Position numbers and translations under genes: made by a program. A stretch of DNA of 64,000 bases from Microbacterium sp. Au-Mic1. Lineage in GTDB: Bacteria > Actinomycetota > Actinomycetes > Actinomycetales > Microbacteriaceae. Shown piece by piece: positions 1 to 10,836 of this stretch (the stretch's first letter is position 1; each line of letters starts with the position of its first letter). The stretch lies in NCBI RefSeq assembly GCF_021341785.1, contig NZ_JAJTTF010000005.1, positions 1-64,000 on the forward strand, written 5' to 3'. The notes under the pieces are model-generated. The model did no database searches and was not told where the DNA came from. It saw nothing but the letters and a program-made list of their open reading frames with translations.

Positions 1-2
1 CG

Positions 3-1025
<1,023 letters not shown>

Positions 1026-1056
1026 TCCGCCGAGAGGATCAGGGACCGAGGACACC

Positions 1057-1992
1057 ATGGCCAGCCTGCTGACGCCGGTGAAGGGCAAGCTCTTCATCGA
1101 TTCGACACGCAAGTCGACGCACGCGCTCGACGGCGCGTACGCGTCGCTGCTGCGCGGGCACAGCCTCGATTTCGACGACCTGCGCGCCTACGAGTACGGC
1201 GACCAGATCCGCGACATCGACTGGAAGGCCACGGCGCGGCTCGGATCCCCTGTGGTGCGCCGGTCGCTCGCGACCCGCATGCACACCGTCCTCTTCGCCG
1301 TCGACACGGGCCTCGCGATGACCGCGCTCGCCCACGACGAGAAGCCGAAGAAGGATCTGGCGATCCTGACGGTCGGCGTGCTGGGACTGCTCGCGTTGCG
1401 GCACGGCGACGATTTCTGCCTGGTCAGCGGTGATTCCTCGGGCGTCCGCCGTCGCGAGATCGGCCGCAGCGAGGCCGCGCTGGAGCACACCCTGCGCACG
1501 ATCGACCACGCGGTCGACGCCGCCGCCGCGCCGAGCGACCGCGACGCGGTGCTGTCGTACATCGCGCGCACGATCGCGCGACGCATGATCGTCGTCGTGG
1601 TCACGGACGACGCCCCGGTCTCCGACGAGACCGAGCGGCTGCTGCGGCGGCTGCGCGTGCAGCACGACGTGCTGTGGATCACGCTGCGCGACGCGGAGCC
1701 GGTGCTGGACCCTTCGACGGGCTCGGGGACCGGTGCGCGGTCGACGGGCTCAGGACCCGCCCCGCAGCGTGCGCGCCGCGATGTCGCGACGCGCTGGGCG
1801 ATCCCCGAGTTCGTCCAGGGCGACGCCGAGCTCGCCGCCGAACTGCACGCCGCCGATGCCGCGGAGGCCGCGCGCACCGAGGCCCTGCTGCGCCGGCTGG
1901 AGATCACGCACGTGCCTCTGGCCGAACAGGACGAGGCGGTCGGCGCGCTGCTGCGGATGCTGGATGCGAGGTCGCATGTCCGGCACGGATGA
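1057..1992 (+). CDS. DUF58 domain protein
   Basis: DUF58 family protein of 311 aa that accompanies MoxR ATPases and VWA proteins. The family hallmark YEYGDQIRDIDWKATAR is at residues 45-61. The central part has a VWA-like fold with the AVDTG stretch. ATG is chosen because it follows GGACCGAGGACACC closely. Near residue 220 there is a low-complexity insert, DPSTGSGTGARSTGSGPAPQ, encoded by a dispersed repeat element (see the repeat at 1709). The gene overlaps the next one by 17 bp, so translation is probably coupled. Confidence 0.88.
   Translation: MASLLTPVKGKLFIDSTRKSTHALDGAYASLLRGHSLDFDDLRAYEYGDQIRDIDWKATARLGSPVVRRSLATRMHTVLFAVDTGLAMTALAHDEKPKKDLAILTVGVLGLLALRHGDDFCLVSGDSSGVRRREIGRSEAALEHTLRTIDHAVDAAAAPSDRDAVLSYIARTIARRMIVVVVTDDAPVSDETERLLRRLRVQHDVLWITLRDAEPVLDPSTGSGTGARSTGSGPAPQRARRDVATRWAIPEFVQGDAELAAELHAADAAEAARTEALLRRLEITHVPLAEQDEAVGALLRMLDARSHVRHG
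1709..1758. repeat. Dispersed repeat (CTTCGACGGGCTCAGG type) embedded in the DUF58 gene
   Basis: Two tandem copies of a TCGACGGGCTCGGGGACC / TCGACGGGCTCAGGACC unit lie inside the coding sequence, in frame, and encode a Ser/Thr/Gly-rich linker. The unit resembles the dispersed 'CTTCGACAAGCTCAGGGACC' repeat I know from Microbacteriaceae genomes. The membership is my recognition from memory, not a search result. Confidence 0.6.
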
Positions 1993-2467
1993 GCTGTACC
2001 CTCCGGCCCAGTACGGCTGGGGCTGGATCCTGCTCGCGATCGGCGTCCTCGTGCTGATCGCCGGGATCGCCTGGCTCGTCGTCGTGCTGACCCGACCGCG
2101 CCGCGCGCTCGCCGTCGCGTCAGCGCCGACCCCGGTGCCGGCCTTCACCGCCGACGTCGCCACCGTGCTGCGGCAGGAGTACCTCGGCGCGATCGCGCAG
2201 ATCGAGGCCGACTACCGCGAAGGACGCACCGACGCCCGCCGCGCCAACCTCGATCTCAGCCGCGTGGTGCGCGGCTTCGTGAACGAGTACAGCGGGATCG
2301 AGGCGCCCGTGCTGGCGCTCGACGACCTGGTGCGGATGGGCGTGCACCCCGCGCTCATCGATGCGATCGGGCGCAACTACTACCCCAGCATCTTCCGCCG
2401 CACCGCCCCGATCGACCCGCTCGTCGGCGCGGACGCCGCCCGGACGGTGGTGACCACGTGGTACTAG
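1976..2467 (+). CDS. Small single-pass membrane protein of the MoxR/VWA operon
   Basis: Protein of 163 aa. The ATG start at 1976 lies inside the end of the DUF58 gene; a longer in-frame ORF from 1733 exists, but it would overlap DUF58 deeply. One transmembrane helix lies at about residues 13-37 (WILLAIGVLVLIAGIAWLVVV). The rest is cytoplasmic, helical and charged, with a conserved-looking VATVLRQEYL...RGFVNEYSGIEA stretch. Its place between DUF58 and the VWA genes matches DUF4381-like proteins of Bat operons, but I do not recognise the family with certainty. It overlaps the next gene by 10 bp. Confidence 0.75.
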   Translation: MSGTDELYPPAQYGWGWILLAIGVLVLIAGIAWLVVVLTRPRRALAVASAPTPVPAFTADVATVLRQEYLGAIAQIEADYREGRTDARRANLDLSRVVRGFVNEYSGIEAPVLALDDLVRMGVHPALIDAIGRNYYPSIFRRTAPIDPLVGADAARTVVTTWY

Positions 2468-3444
2468 CCAACGTCTGGATCCTGCTCGCCGTCATCGGCG
2501 CCCTGCTCGTCGCCGTCGCGCTCGGCGTGCTCCTCGGGCTGCGCGGCCGCGGCACCGGATCCGCAGCACCCGGCGCCCCGATCGCGCGCGCCGAGCGGAT
2601 CCGCTCCCTCCCGGCGTTCCAGCGCGCGGTGCGCCGACGCCAGGCGGCGCTCGCGGGCATCGTCGCGCTGGGCGTACTCGCCGTCGTGCTCGGCGGGGTG
2701 GTCGCCGCCCGCCCGATCGCCCAGAAGACGATCCAGCCGGTGTCCACGAACCGCGACATCATGCTGTGCCTGGACGTGTCCGGATCCATGACCGACGTCG
2801 ACAAGGAGATCGTGTCGATCTTCGACAAGCTCGCCGACGGCTTCAAGGGCGAGCGCGTCGGGCTCACGATCTTCAACAGCTCCGCCGTGCAGGTCTTCCC
2901 CCTCACCGATGACTACCGGTTCATCCAGGAGCACCTGCGCAGCCTCATGAAGGGCCTCGACTACTCGACGGACGTCCCCGAGCAGTGGGTCGGCACGATG
3001 AACGGCGTCGGCGCCTCGCTCATCGGCGACGGCCTGGCCTCCTGCGCTCTCCGCTTCGACCACGCCGACGAGCAGCGCGCCCGCTCGATCATCCTCGCGA
3101 CCGACAACGAGCTGAACGGATCCCCGATCGTCACGCTGCAGGAGGCCGCCGACTACGCGGCCTCGAAGAAGATCCGGATCTACACGATCAATCCGGTCGA
3201 CGGCATCGACCAGCCCGACAGCAAGACGCTGGCCGACGCCGCAGCCACGACGGGCGGCAAGGCCTATGCGCTGCGGGCGACCACGACGGTCGGCGACATC
3301 ATCAGCCAGGTGCAGAAGCAGGAGGCGACCCAGCTCAAGGGTCAGGCCACCGTGATCTGGACCGACGTGCCACAGCTGTGGATCGCCGCGCTCATCGTGA
3401 TCGCGCTCGGCTTCGTCGTGCTGCTCTGGAGGGTGCGCCTGTGA
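2458..3444 (+). CDS. VWA domain membrane protein (BatA-like)
   Basis: Membrane-anchored von Willebrand factor A protein of 328 aa. There is a TM helix near residues 7-28 and a second near 64-85. The VWA domain begins at the MIDAS motif DVSGSM (residues 106-111), which binds a divalent metal. A C-terminal TM helix (LWIAALIVIALGFVVLLW) follows. This TM-VWA-TM layout is typical of BatA partners of MoxR ATPases. The GTG start overlaps the end of the previous gene, and the stop overlaps the next GTG (GTGA), so the operon is tightly coupled. Confidence 0.87.
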   Translation: MVLANVWILLAVIGALLVAVALGVLLGLRGRGTGSAAPGAPIARAERIRSLPAFQRAVRRRQAALAGIVALGVLAVVLGGVVAARPIAQKTIQPVSTNRDIMLCLDVSGSMTDVDKEIVSIFDKLADGFKGERVGLTIFNSSAVQVFPLTDDYRFIQEHLRSLMKGLDYSTDVPEQWVGTMNGVGASLIGDGLASCALRFDHADEQRARSIILATDNELNGSPIVTLQEAADYAASKKIRIYTINPVDGIDQPDSKTLADAAATTGGKAYALRATTTVGDIISQVQKQEATQLKGQATVIWTDVPQLWIAALIVIALGFVVLLWRVRL

Positions 3445-4514
3445 TCCTCCAGCCCGTCCTCGCACCGCTCCTGGTGCTCCTGCTCGTGCTGCCCGTGCTG
3501 GCCGCGACCGTGTGGATGCTCGTGCGTGCGCTGCGCCGTGCACCCGGTGGCGCCTCGACCGGCGCCGGTCCTGTGATCTGGGCACTGCGCGTGGTGCTCG
3601 TGCTCGCGTGCGGGGCGCTGCTGCTTCGGCCGGGCGTGCCCGGCGGGCACGTGCGCACCCTCGCCTCTGCGACGGACGTGGTGATCGCGATCGACACCAC
3701 CGCGAGCATGGTCGCCGAGGACTGGGACGGCGTGAAGAACGGATCCGCGGGGAACGCCGACAGCACCCGCATGGCCGGCGTCCGCGAGGACGTGCAGCGT
3801 ATCGCCGAGGCGTACCCCGGGGCGCGGTTCGCCCTCATCACCTTCGACGCGAACGCGGTGCTGCGCCTTCCGCTCACCACCGACACCGGCGCGCTCGTCT
3901 CGGCCGTCGAGGTGCTGCAGCCGGAGGTGACGCGGCAATCGAAGGGCAGCTCGATCGGCATCGCGAACCAGCTGCTCACGCAGACCCTGCAGAATGCGCA
4001 GAAGGCAGCGCCTGACCGCGCACGGATGGTGTTCTACCTCGGTGACGGCGAGCAGACGGTCTCCACCGAGCCCGAGCCGTTCGACAGCGCGAAGAAGCTG
4101 ATCTCGGGGGGCGAGGTGCTCGGCTACGGCACCAGCCAGGGCGGCCCGATGCGCGAGACCACCGGCGCGTTCGGCGACACCGCGTCGGGCTCCGGCGCCG
4201 GGCCGTACATCCAGTACCAGGGATCCGATGCGCTCAGCCGCATCGACGAGAAGAACCTGCAGCGGATCGCCTCCGAGCTCGGCGTGGGCTACGAGCGCCG
4301 CACGGCCGACGCGAAGACCGTGCTCCCGCCCGCGCCGAAGTCGACCACCGCCTACCGCGAGGACGACCCGCTCACGCAGCCCACCGATCTGAGCTGGATC
4401 GTGGCGCTGGTGGTCGCCGCACTCCTGTGCGCCGAGATCGCCCGCGCGACCATGCTGATCGTGCGCATGCGCGGCCTCTCGGCGCGGCCGACGCCGGGAG
4501 GTGAGAACGCATGA
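3441..4514 (+). CDS. VWA domain membrane protein (BatB-like)
   Basis: Second VWA protein of the operon, 357 aa from a GTG overlapping the previous stop. Two N-terminal TM helices lie at about residues 5-29 and 45-64. The MIDAS motif DTTAS is at 85-89, and a C-terminal TM helix (LSWIVALVVAALLCAEIA) follows. A longer in-frame ORF from 2985 would overlap the first VWA gene almost completely and is rejected. The pair of VWA proteins probably forms a membrane complex controlled by the MoxR ATPase; substrate unknown. Confidence 0.87.
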   Translation: MILQPVLAPLLVLLLVLPVLAATVWMLVRALRRAPGGASTGAGPVIWALRVVLVLACGALLLRPGVPGGHVRTLASATDVVIAIDTTASMVAEDWDGVKNGSAGNADSTRMAGVREDVQRIAEAYPGARFALITFDANAVLRLPLTTDTGALVSAVEVLQPEVTRQSKGSSIGIANQLLTQTLQNAQKAAPDRARMVFYLGDGEQTVSTEPEPFDSAKKLISGGEVLGYGTSQGGPMRETTGAFGDTASGSGAGPYIQYQGSDALSRIDEKNLQRIASELGVGYERRTADAKTVLPPAPKSTTAYREDDPLTQPTDLSWIVALVVAALLCAEIARATMLIVRMRGLSARPTPGGENA

Positions 4515-5338
4515 CCGCCACCGCGACGCCGGTTCCCGAGCGCGTCCCACCGGTTCCTGAGCGCGCCGAAGACGAGACGAAGGCCGCGCACGCCCTGCTC
4601 GCCGCGAACCGGCGTCGCCGCGTTGCGCGCCGATGGATCGCCTGGTGCTCGCTGCCGCTGCTGCTCGTCGCCGCGCTCTTCGTGGGCAAGCTCGTGAGTC
4701 TGTACGCCTTCGCGTACCAGTCGATCGTCACCTACGTCGCCGGCGACTACTCCGGGTCCGTGAGCGCCGCCGAGGGTCTGAACCCCGCGAACTGGTTCGA
4801 GCCCTACAAGGCCCCCTTCGATCAGGGCGTGGGCCTGGCCGAATCGGGAAAGCTCGCTGCCGGGCAGAAGAAGTTCGAGGAATCGCTGAAGCTCGCGCAC
4901 GGCCTCGAGGTGTGCGCGGTGCGGTTCAACCTCGCCCTGGTGCTCGAGCGCGAGGGTGACGCGGCCGCCGACACCCAGGACCACGCCACGGCGCTCGAGT
5001 TCTACGCGCAGGCGCTGCAGGTCAACGCCGACCGGCCCAAGGAGTGCGACAGCAAGAAGGCGCAGGAGCAGTCGCCGGATCCGCAGCGCGACCTGAGCCA
5101 GTCGAACAAGGATCAGAAGGACCGACTGCAGCAGAAGCAGCAGGACGAGCAGCAGAAGCAGCAGCAGTCCCCGGATCCGAAGCAGGATCCGCAGCAGCCG
5201 CCGCAGCCGCAGACACCCGACCCGAACAAGCTCGACGAACTGCAGAAGAAACTGCAGCAGGGCGAGCAGGACCGCCAGCAGAACCAGCAGGGCGGCACCG
5301 ACGGCGGCGGCAGCAGCGGGACGGACAAGCCATGGTAG
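4511..5338 (+). CDS. TPR-like membrane protein with Gln/Pro-rich tail (BatC-like)
   Basis: Protein of 275 aa with an ATG start overlapping the previous stop. A TM helix lies at about residues 43-65. The extracytoplasmic part contains TPR-like helices (LAESGKLAAGQKKFEESLKLAHG, then a second pair ending FYAQALQVN). A long tail from about residue 180 is rich in Gln, Lys, Asp and Pro. The position after two VWA genes fits BatC-type TPR proteins. The N-terminus carries a repeated PVPER motif encoded by a dispersed repeat. Confidence 0.75.
   Translation: MTATATPVPERVPPVPERAEDETKAAHALLAANRRRRVARRWIAWCSLPLLLVAALFVGKLVSLYAFAYQSIVTYVAGDYSGSVSAAEGLNPANWFEPYKAPFDQGVGLAESGKLAAGQKKFEESLKLAHGLEVCAVRFNLALVLEREGDAAADTQDHATALEFYAQALQVNADRPKECDSKKAQEQSPDPQRDLSQSNKDQKDRLQQKQQDEQQKQQQSPDPKQDPQQPPQPQTPDPNKLDELQKKLQQGEQDRQQNQQGGTDGGGSSGTDKPW
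4529..4571. repeat. Dispersed GGTTCCTGAGC repeat at the start of the TPR gene
   Basis: Two direct copies of GGTTCC(C/T)GAGCGCG, the second followed by CCGAAG, lie within the first codons of the gene and encode PVPERVPPVPER. The second copy resembles the reverse complement of the CTTCGACAAGCTCAGG-type repeat. Family membership is tentative. Confidence 0.4.
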
Positions 5339-6531
5339 AGCGCAGCGATCCGCCCCGGTACGTGTCCGATTCGGCCGGCGCCCCGCCCGTGCCGCCGCCC
5401 GGCGGCTACCGCGGTGCGCGGCGCGCGCTGCTGGGCACGGCGGTGCCCCTGGCCACGCCGGGTGTGCCGGCTCCGGCCGCTCCGGCTCCCGCGACCGGGG
5501 TCGTTGAGCACGGACGCGCGGAGCGCGCCCGAGACGAGACCCAGCGCCCTCTCGAAGGGAGCGTTTCGTCGCGCGCCGCCTCTGGCGGTGCGCGCTCGAC
5601 GACCTCGAAAGCGCTGGGATGGATCGCACTGTGCGCCGCGATCGGCTTCGCCGTGATCATGCTGATCCTGCTCGCGATCGGCGCCGCCGACGCATTCTTC
5701 GGGGCGACCATGCTCGTGCTGCAGCTCGTGGTGCTGGGCCTCGCGATCGCCGCGCTGGCGACGAAGGCGGGTCGCGTGCTGGGCGCTGCCGCGCTCACGA
5801 TCGCCCTCGTCCTGAACGTCGGCACGATGGGCGCCCTGAGCGCCGTCCGCGTCGCGGCGACCGGATCCTATGACGGGCACAAGACCGCCAAGCAGAAGCT
5901 CTGGGAGGCGTATCCCGGCATCAAGGACAAGGACCCGAGCACGTTCCTGAACCAGCAGTCCCTCGAGAAGCTGCAGGCACTGGCGGACGAGACCATGGCT
6001 GACGTGCGCGCCCGCTTGACGGCCGACTACGGCCTGCAGTGGGTGAAGTCGGCTGATGCCCAGGAGCGCCCTGAGCGCAACGGTTACGGCGGCGAGTCGA
6101 TGCTGGTGCGCTTCACGTCGGACACCTGGGCGACGACGACGCCGGTGACCGGCTACGCCCACAAGCTCGAGGTCATGCAGACGATCGAGTCGGTGATCGC
6201 GCAGCACGGCTGGCGCGGCATGGTCGCGTTCAACGATCCGGGCAGCGGGGTGGATCCGGCGATGATCTCGAAGATGTACGGCGGGGCCACGCCCGAGACC
6301 CAGGTGAACTGGGAGTGGTTCAGCGACGACGAACCGGATCCGGGCTGGTTCTACGCCGACATCACCGATCTCGCGAACGACACGACGGGCGAGTACCGCG
6401 CGTCCCGCGAGCAGACCTCGCAGCGCACCGGCGAGCCCCTCGAGGGGCTGCAGCTCGCGATCGTGGGCCGCTACATGCTGAGCGAGAAGAAGGCCGGCGA
6501 CTTCCAGAAGGCATTGACGAAGTACCCCTGA
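5332..6531 (+). CDS. Hypothetical membrane protein at the end of the MoxR operon
   Basis: Protein of 399 aa from the ATG at 5332, which overlaps the previous stop; longer in-frame starts would cover the TPR gene. The N-terminal 55 residues are Pro/Ala-rich. A repeat-derived segment (residues about 57-91) follows, then three TM helices between about 96 and 180. The C-terminal extracytoplasmic domain is about 210 aa, with no motif I recognise. Function unknown. It is co-transcribed with the MoxR/VWA genes. Confidence 0.75.
   Translation: MVERSDPPRYVSDSAGAPPVPPPGGYRGARRALLGTAVPLATPGVPAPAAPAPATGVVEHGRAERARDETQRPLEGSVSSRAASGGARSTTSKALGWIALCAAIGFAVIMLILLAIGAADAFFGATMLVLQLVVLGLAIAALATKAGRVLGAAALTIALVLNVGTMGALSAVRVAATGSYDGHKTAKQKLWEAYPGIKDKDPSTFLNQQSLEKLQALADETMADVRARLTADYGLQWVKSADAQERPERNGYGGESMLVRFTSDTWATTTPVTGYAHKLEVMQTIESVIAQHGWRGMVAFNDPGSGVDPAMISKMYGGATPETQVNWEWFSDDEPDPGWFYADITDLANDTTGEYRASREQTSQRTGEPLEGLQLAIVGRYMLSEKKAGDFQKALTKYP
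5499..5604. repeat. Palindromic repeat element embedded in frame (copy 1)
   Basis: An imperfect inverted repeat begins GGTCGTTGAGC and ends GCTCGACGACC, with GAGACGAG and its near complement TTTCGTC inside. It is in frame in the membrane-protein gene and encodes ERARDET...SVSSRAASGGARSTT, just before the first TM helix. Related copies lie at 6893, 10597 and 30656. Confidence 0.75.
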
Positions 6532-6598
6532 CCGACGGGATCCGGCATCTTCGGCACCGCACCCGGTCGGCGGCAGGACCTGGCGCTATCTTCGATGC

Positions 6599-7393
6599 AT
6601 GCAGATCTCCGCGCCCGAGCGCTCCGCGACCCGCCCGGCCCGCTTCACGATCGACATGAGGACCTGGTCCGTGGTTCGCCTCGTCGGCGCACTCGCGATC
6701 CTCACCGCGGTCGCCACTCAGCTCACCATCACGATGCAGAACGCGCTGGGGTCGACGACGCCCTGGGGCTCGCACCTGCCGACCGTGGTGACGAACTTCC
6801 TCAGCTTCTTCACGATCGAGTCGAACGTGTCCTCCGCCGTGGCGCTCATCCTCGCCGCGATCTGGGGGCTGCGCGTCGCCGCCTCCTCGAGGGGCGCTTC
6901 GTCTCGGTCGGCTTCGCCGTCCTCGCTCAACGACACCGGTGCGGCGGTCGAGCCGCGCTGGCTGGCGATCCTGCTCGCCTGCACCTCGACGTACATGATC
7001 GTCACCGGCATCGTCTACAACACCCTGCTGCGCGGCATCGAACTGCCACAGGGCACCACCGTCGTCTGGGCGAACGAGATGATGCACGTCGTGGGGCCCC
7101 TGATCCTGCTCGCCGATGTGCTGCTCGCGCCGCGCCGGCGCTGCCTCGGCTGGGGCGCACTCGGCATCATCGCGGCCTTCCCGATCGTGTGGGCCGGATA
7201 CACGCTCATCCGTGCGAACCTCATCATCGCGCCCGCGACCGGCGAGCACAGCTGGTACCCCTACCCGTTCCTGAACCCGGCGCTCGTGCCCGGCGGCTAC
7301 CTCGGCGTGGCCGGATACATCGTGGGCATCGCCGTCGCGATCCTCGCCGTGGGCGCCGGCGTGATCTGGGTCTCCCGCAAACGCGGCAGCTGA
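6599..7393 (+). CDS. Pr6Pr family membrane protein
   Basis: Polytopic membrane protein of 264 aa resembling the Pr6Pr family, with about six TM helices. Landmarks are FTIESNVSS, where the family has a similar FTIQSN motif, and WANEMMHVVGPL. Function is unknown in general. The ATG at 6599 is preferred because TATCTT sits 6 nt upstream (leaderless arrangement); the ATG at 6595 is out of frame. Between TM helices, residues about 98-111 (RGASSRSASPSSLND) are encoded by a dispersed repeat. Confidence 0.75.
   Translation: MQISAPERSATRPARFTIDMRTWSVVRLVGALAILTAVATQLTITMQNALGSTTPWGSHLPTVVTNFLSFFTIESNVSSAVALILAAIWGLRVAASSRGASSRSASPSSLNDTGAAVEPRWLAILLACTSTYMIVTGIVYNTLLRGIELPQGTTVVWANEMMHVVGPLILLADVLLAPRRRCLGWGALGIIAAFPIVWAGYTLIRANLIIAPATGEHSWYPYPFLNPALVPGGYLGVAGYIVGIAVAILAVGAGVIWVSRKRGS
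6893..6936. repeat. Palindromic-family half element embedded in frame (copy 2)
   Basis: This copy carries one arm only: TTCGTCTCGGTCGGCTTCG followed by CCGTCCTCGCTCAACGAC. It matches the right arm of the copy at 10597 and the left arm of the copy at 30656 almost base for base. It is in frame in a loop of the Pr6Pr membrane protein. Confidence 0.75.
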
Positions 7394-7418
7394 TCCGGAT
7401 CCGATCGCCTCGCTCTGA

Positions 7419-8963
<1,545 letters not shown>

Positions 8964-9065
8964 GCCCGGGTCTTCGAGGGGGGCGGATGCTGCGGCATCC
9001 TCCCTCGTTCCGGGACTCGCCCCCGGCGCCCTGCGCCTGCGCCCTCGCCGCGCCCCGCGCGACGC

Positions 9066-9136
9066 CTGCACGATCCTGCGACGGATGCACGATCGGATCC
9101 GCCGATCCCTCGTGCATCCGTCGCGTCGTCGTGCAG
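9066..9136. repeat. 71-bp intergenic hairpin element
   Basis: Long inverted repeat downstream of argG. The inner arms GCGACGGATGCACGA (9078-9092) and TCGTGCATCCGTCGC (9110-9124) are perfect complements. The outer arms CTGCACGA (9066-9073) and TCGTGCAG (9129-9136) also match. The size is close to the 72-73-bp hairpins at 12813, 38385 and 48817, but the sequence differs. It could be a mobile palindromic element or a processed terminator. Confidence 0.7.
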
Positions 9137-9166
9137 ACGTCGCGCCGGTGCACCACCATTCACCGC

Positions 9167-9192
9167 TAACTTGCACATCGATGTGCAGGTTA
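9167..9192. promoter_or_regulatory. Probable TetR operator
   Basis: A 26-bp near-perfect palindrome centred on CATCGATG: left half TAACTTGCACATC, right half GATGTGCAGGTTA, one mismatched pair. It lies just upstream of the -10 box TACACT (9197-9202), which is 6 nt before the GTG of the TetR gene at 9209. This fits autoregulation of the downstream three-gene operon. Confidence 0.75.
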
Positions 9193-9208
9193 GTAGTACA
9201 CTGGTCCG

Positions 9209-9877
9209 GTGACAGACACCACCGCACCCCGCCGTCAGCGCAGGGACGCCGCCGAGAACCGGGCCGGCATCCTCGCCGCTGCCTCGCAGACCCTCGCCGC
9301 GGATCCGCACGCGTCCGTCGACCAGATCGCCCGCGCCGCCGGCCTCAGCCGCCGCGCACTGTACGGCCACTTCGACGACCGCACCGCGCTGGTGCACGCG
9401 CTGATCTCCGCGGGCGCAGCGCGCTTCAACGCCGTCGCACAGCGGGTCGACGACGCCGACAGCCGGATCGCCCTGGCCCGCCTCACCGCCGACCTGTGGC
9501 GCGAGGCCGCGCATGTGCAGGTGGCCGCGGCGATCGCGCTCAACGAGGCGCACGTGGAGGAGACCGCCGCCGCCCTCGCACCCCTGAGGCGCGTGCTCGC
9601 CGCGCTCGTGCGTCGCGGCCAGGAGGACGGCGAGCTGCGCCAGGACATGGCCGCCCCCACGCTCGCGCGCCTCATCGAGGAGAGCGCCCGCACCGTCGTC
9701 ACCCGCACCGACGCCTCCTCCCCCGTCGCCGGAGACATCGCGGTGCGCGCCGTGCTCAGCATCGCGGGCCTCGGCTGGCGCGAGATCGACGCGCTGCTCA
9801 TCGCGCACCCCGACCTCTCGTGGACCGGTGCGCCGGATACGCTTGCCACGATTCCCGCCGAGGAGGGCCGCGCATGA
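9209..9877 (+). CDS. TetR family transcriptional regulator
   Basis: TetR-type repressor of 222 aa. The helix-turn-helix is near residues 30-60 (ASVDQIARAAGLSRRALYGHFDDRTALV). The GTG start is supported by TACACT 6 nt upstream. It sits directly behind a 26-bp palindrome and overlaps the next gene by 4 bp (ATGA), so it probably represses its own operon, which encodes an ABC-ATPase-like protein and a YhgE/Pip membrane protein. The ligand is not visible from sequence. Confidence 0.9.
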   Translation: MTDTTAPRRQRRDAAENRAGILAAASQTLAADPHASVDQIARAAGLSRRALYGHFDDRTALVHALISAGAARFNAVAQRVDDADSRIALARLTADLWREAAHVQVAAAIALNEAHVEETAAALAPLRRVLAALVRRGQEDGELRQDMAAPTLARLIEESARTVVTRTDASSPVAGDIAVRAVLSIAGLGWREIDALLIAHPDLSWTGAPDTLATIPAEEGRA

Positions 9878-10836
9878 GGATCGCCGTGCATGACGTCAGC
9901 AAGGGCAAGAAGGGCCATGCGCTGCCCACCACGTCGCTCGAGATCGAGACGGGCCACGCCCGGTTCGTGCTCGCCGAGACCGAGCTGCGCCCCACGGTGC
10001 TGGGGCTCATCGCCACCGGCCGGATGCGTCCCGACACGGGCGAGGTCACCATCGACGGCACCCGGAACGACCGCGACCTGCGCCGCCGCATGGCGCTCGT
10101 CGACGCCCCCGAGGTCAGCGACCCGCACCCCGGGGTGACGCTCGCCGCGGTCGTGGGCGAAGAACTCATGTTCGCGGGACTCCCCGCCACCCCGCTGCAC
10201 GCCCGGCGCTGGCTCGAGCAGATCGGCTTCGCCGAGCTCGCCGCGCAGCCGATCGGCACGATCAAGCCCTCTGTGCGCGTGCGCGTCATGGCCGAGCTCG
10301 CCGTGCTGCGCGACGACGTGGAGGGGTTCGTCCTGGTCTCCCCTGACCGTCACGGCGGACGGCCCGAGGGCTGGTGGCGCATCGCCACGGAGTTCGCCGA
10401 GCGCGGCTTCGCCGTGCTCGTGATCGTCGGCGGATCCGCGGCCGCCGTCATCGAACGCCTCCCCGAGGCGCTCGAGACCGACTATCCGTCCAACGCCACG
10501 GTCCCCGTCCGTCCGCTCGCCGACGTGACCGGATCCACGACCGTGAGGGACGCGGATCCGGCCACGCCGGTGGACGATCCCGCGGACACCCCTGGGGACG
10601 TCGAGCGAGCACCGGCGCAGCCAGAGCGAGACGAAACGCCGCTGCCCGCGGGAGACCCCGTTTCGTCTCGATCGGCTTCGCCGTCCTCGCTCAACGACCC
10701 CGTTGTGGAGGATCCGGCTGCCCCCGAGGCAGCCGACCCCGGGGAGGACCAGACGGCCCCCGTGCCGGATCCCGCCCCGGTCGCCAACCCCACGGACACC
10801 GACCCCACCGACACCGCGAACGGAGCCGAGCGATGA
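9874..10836 (+). CDS. Degenerate ABC-type ATP-binding protein
   Basis: Protein of 320 aa from the ATG overlapping the TetR stop. The first 210 residues read like an ABC ATPase: VLGLIATGRMRPDTGEVTIDG aligns with the region after Walker A, and VSPDRHGG sits at the Walker B/D-loop position. However, where Walker A should be there is LAETELRPT, with no GxxGxGK[ST], and no LSGGQ signature is visible. It probably does not hydrolyse ATP and may be a structural partner of the YhgE protein. The C-terminal 110 residues are acidic and Pro-rich and include a repeat-derived segment (RDETPLPAGDPVSSRSASPS). Confidence 0.7.
   Translation: MRIAVHDVSKGKKGHALPTTSLEIETGHARFVLAETELRPTVLGLIATGRMRPDTGEVTIDGTRNDRDLRRRMALVDAPEVSDPHPGVTLAAVVGEELMFAGLPATPLHARRWLEQIGFAELAAQPIGTIKPSVRVRVMAELAVLRDDVEGFVLVSPDRHGGRPEGWWRIATEFAERGFAVLVIVGGSAAAVIERLPEALETDYPSNATVPVRPLADVTGSTTVRDADPATPVDDPADTPGDVERAPAQPERDETPLPAGDPVSSRSASPSSLNDPVVEDPAAPEAADPGEDQTAPVPDPAPVANPTDTDPTDTANGAER
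10597..10699. repeat. Palindromic repeat element embedded in frame (copy 3)
   Basis: Complete two-armed element. The left arm is GACGTCGAGCGAGC followed by GAGCGAGACGAAAC; the right arm is GTTTCGTCTCGATCGGC followed by CTCGCTCAACGACC. The arms are largely complementary. It is in frame in the low-complexity tail of the ABC-like protein. Confidence 0.8.
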
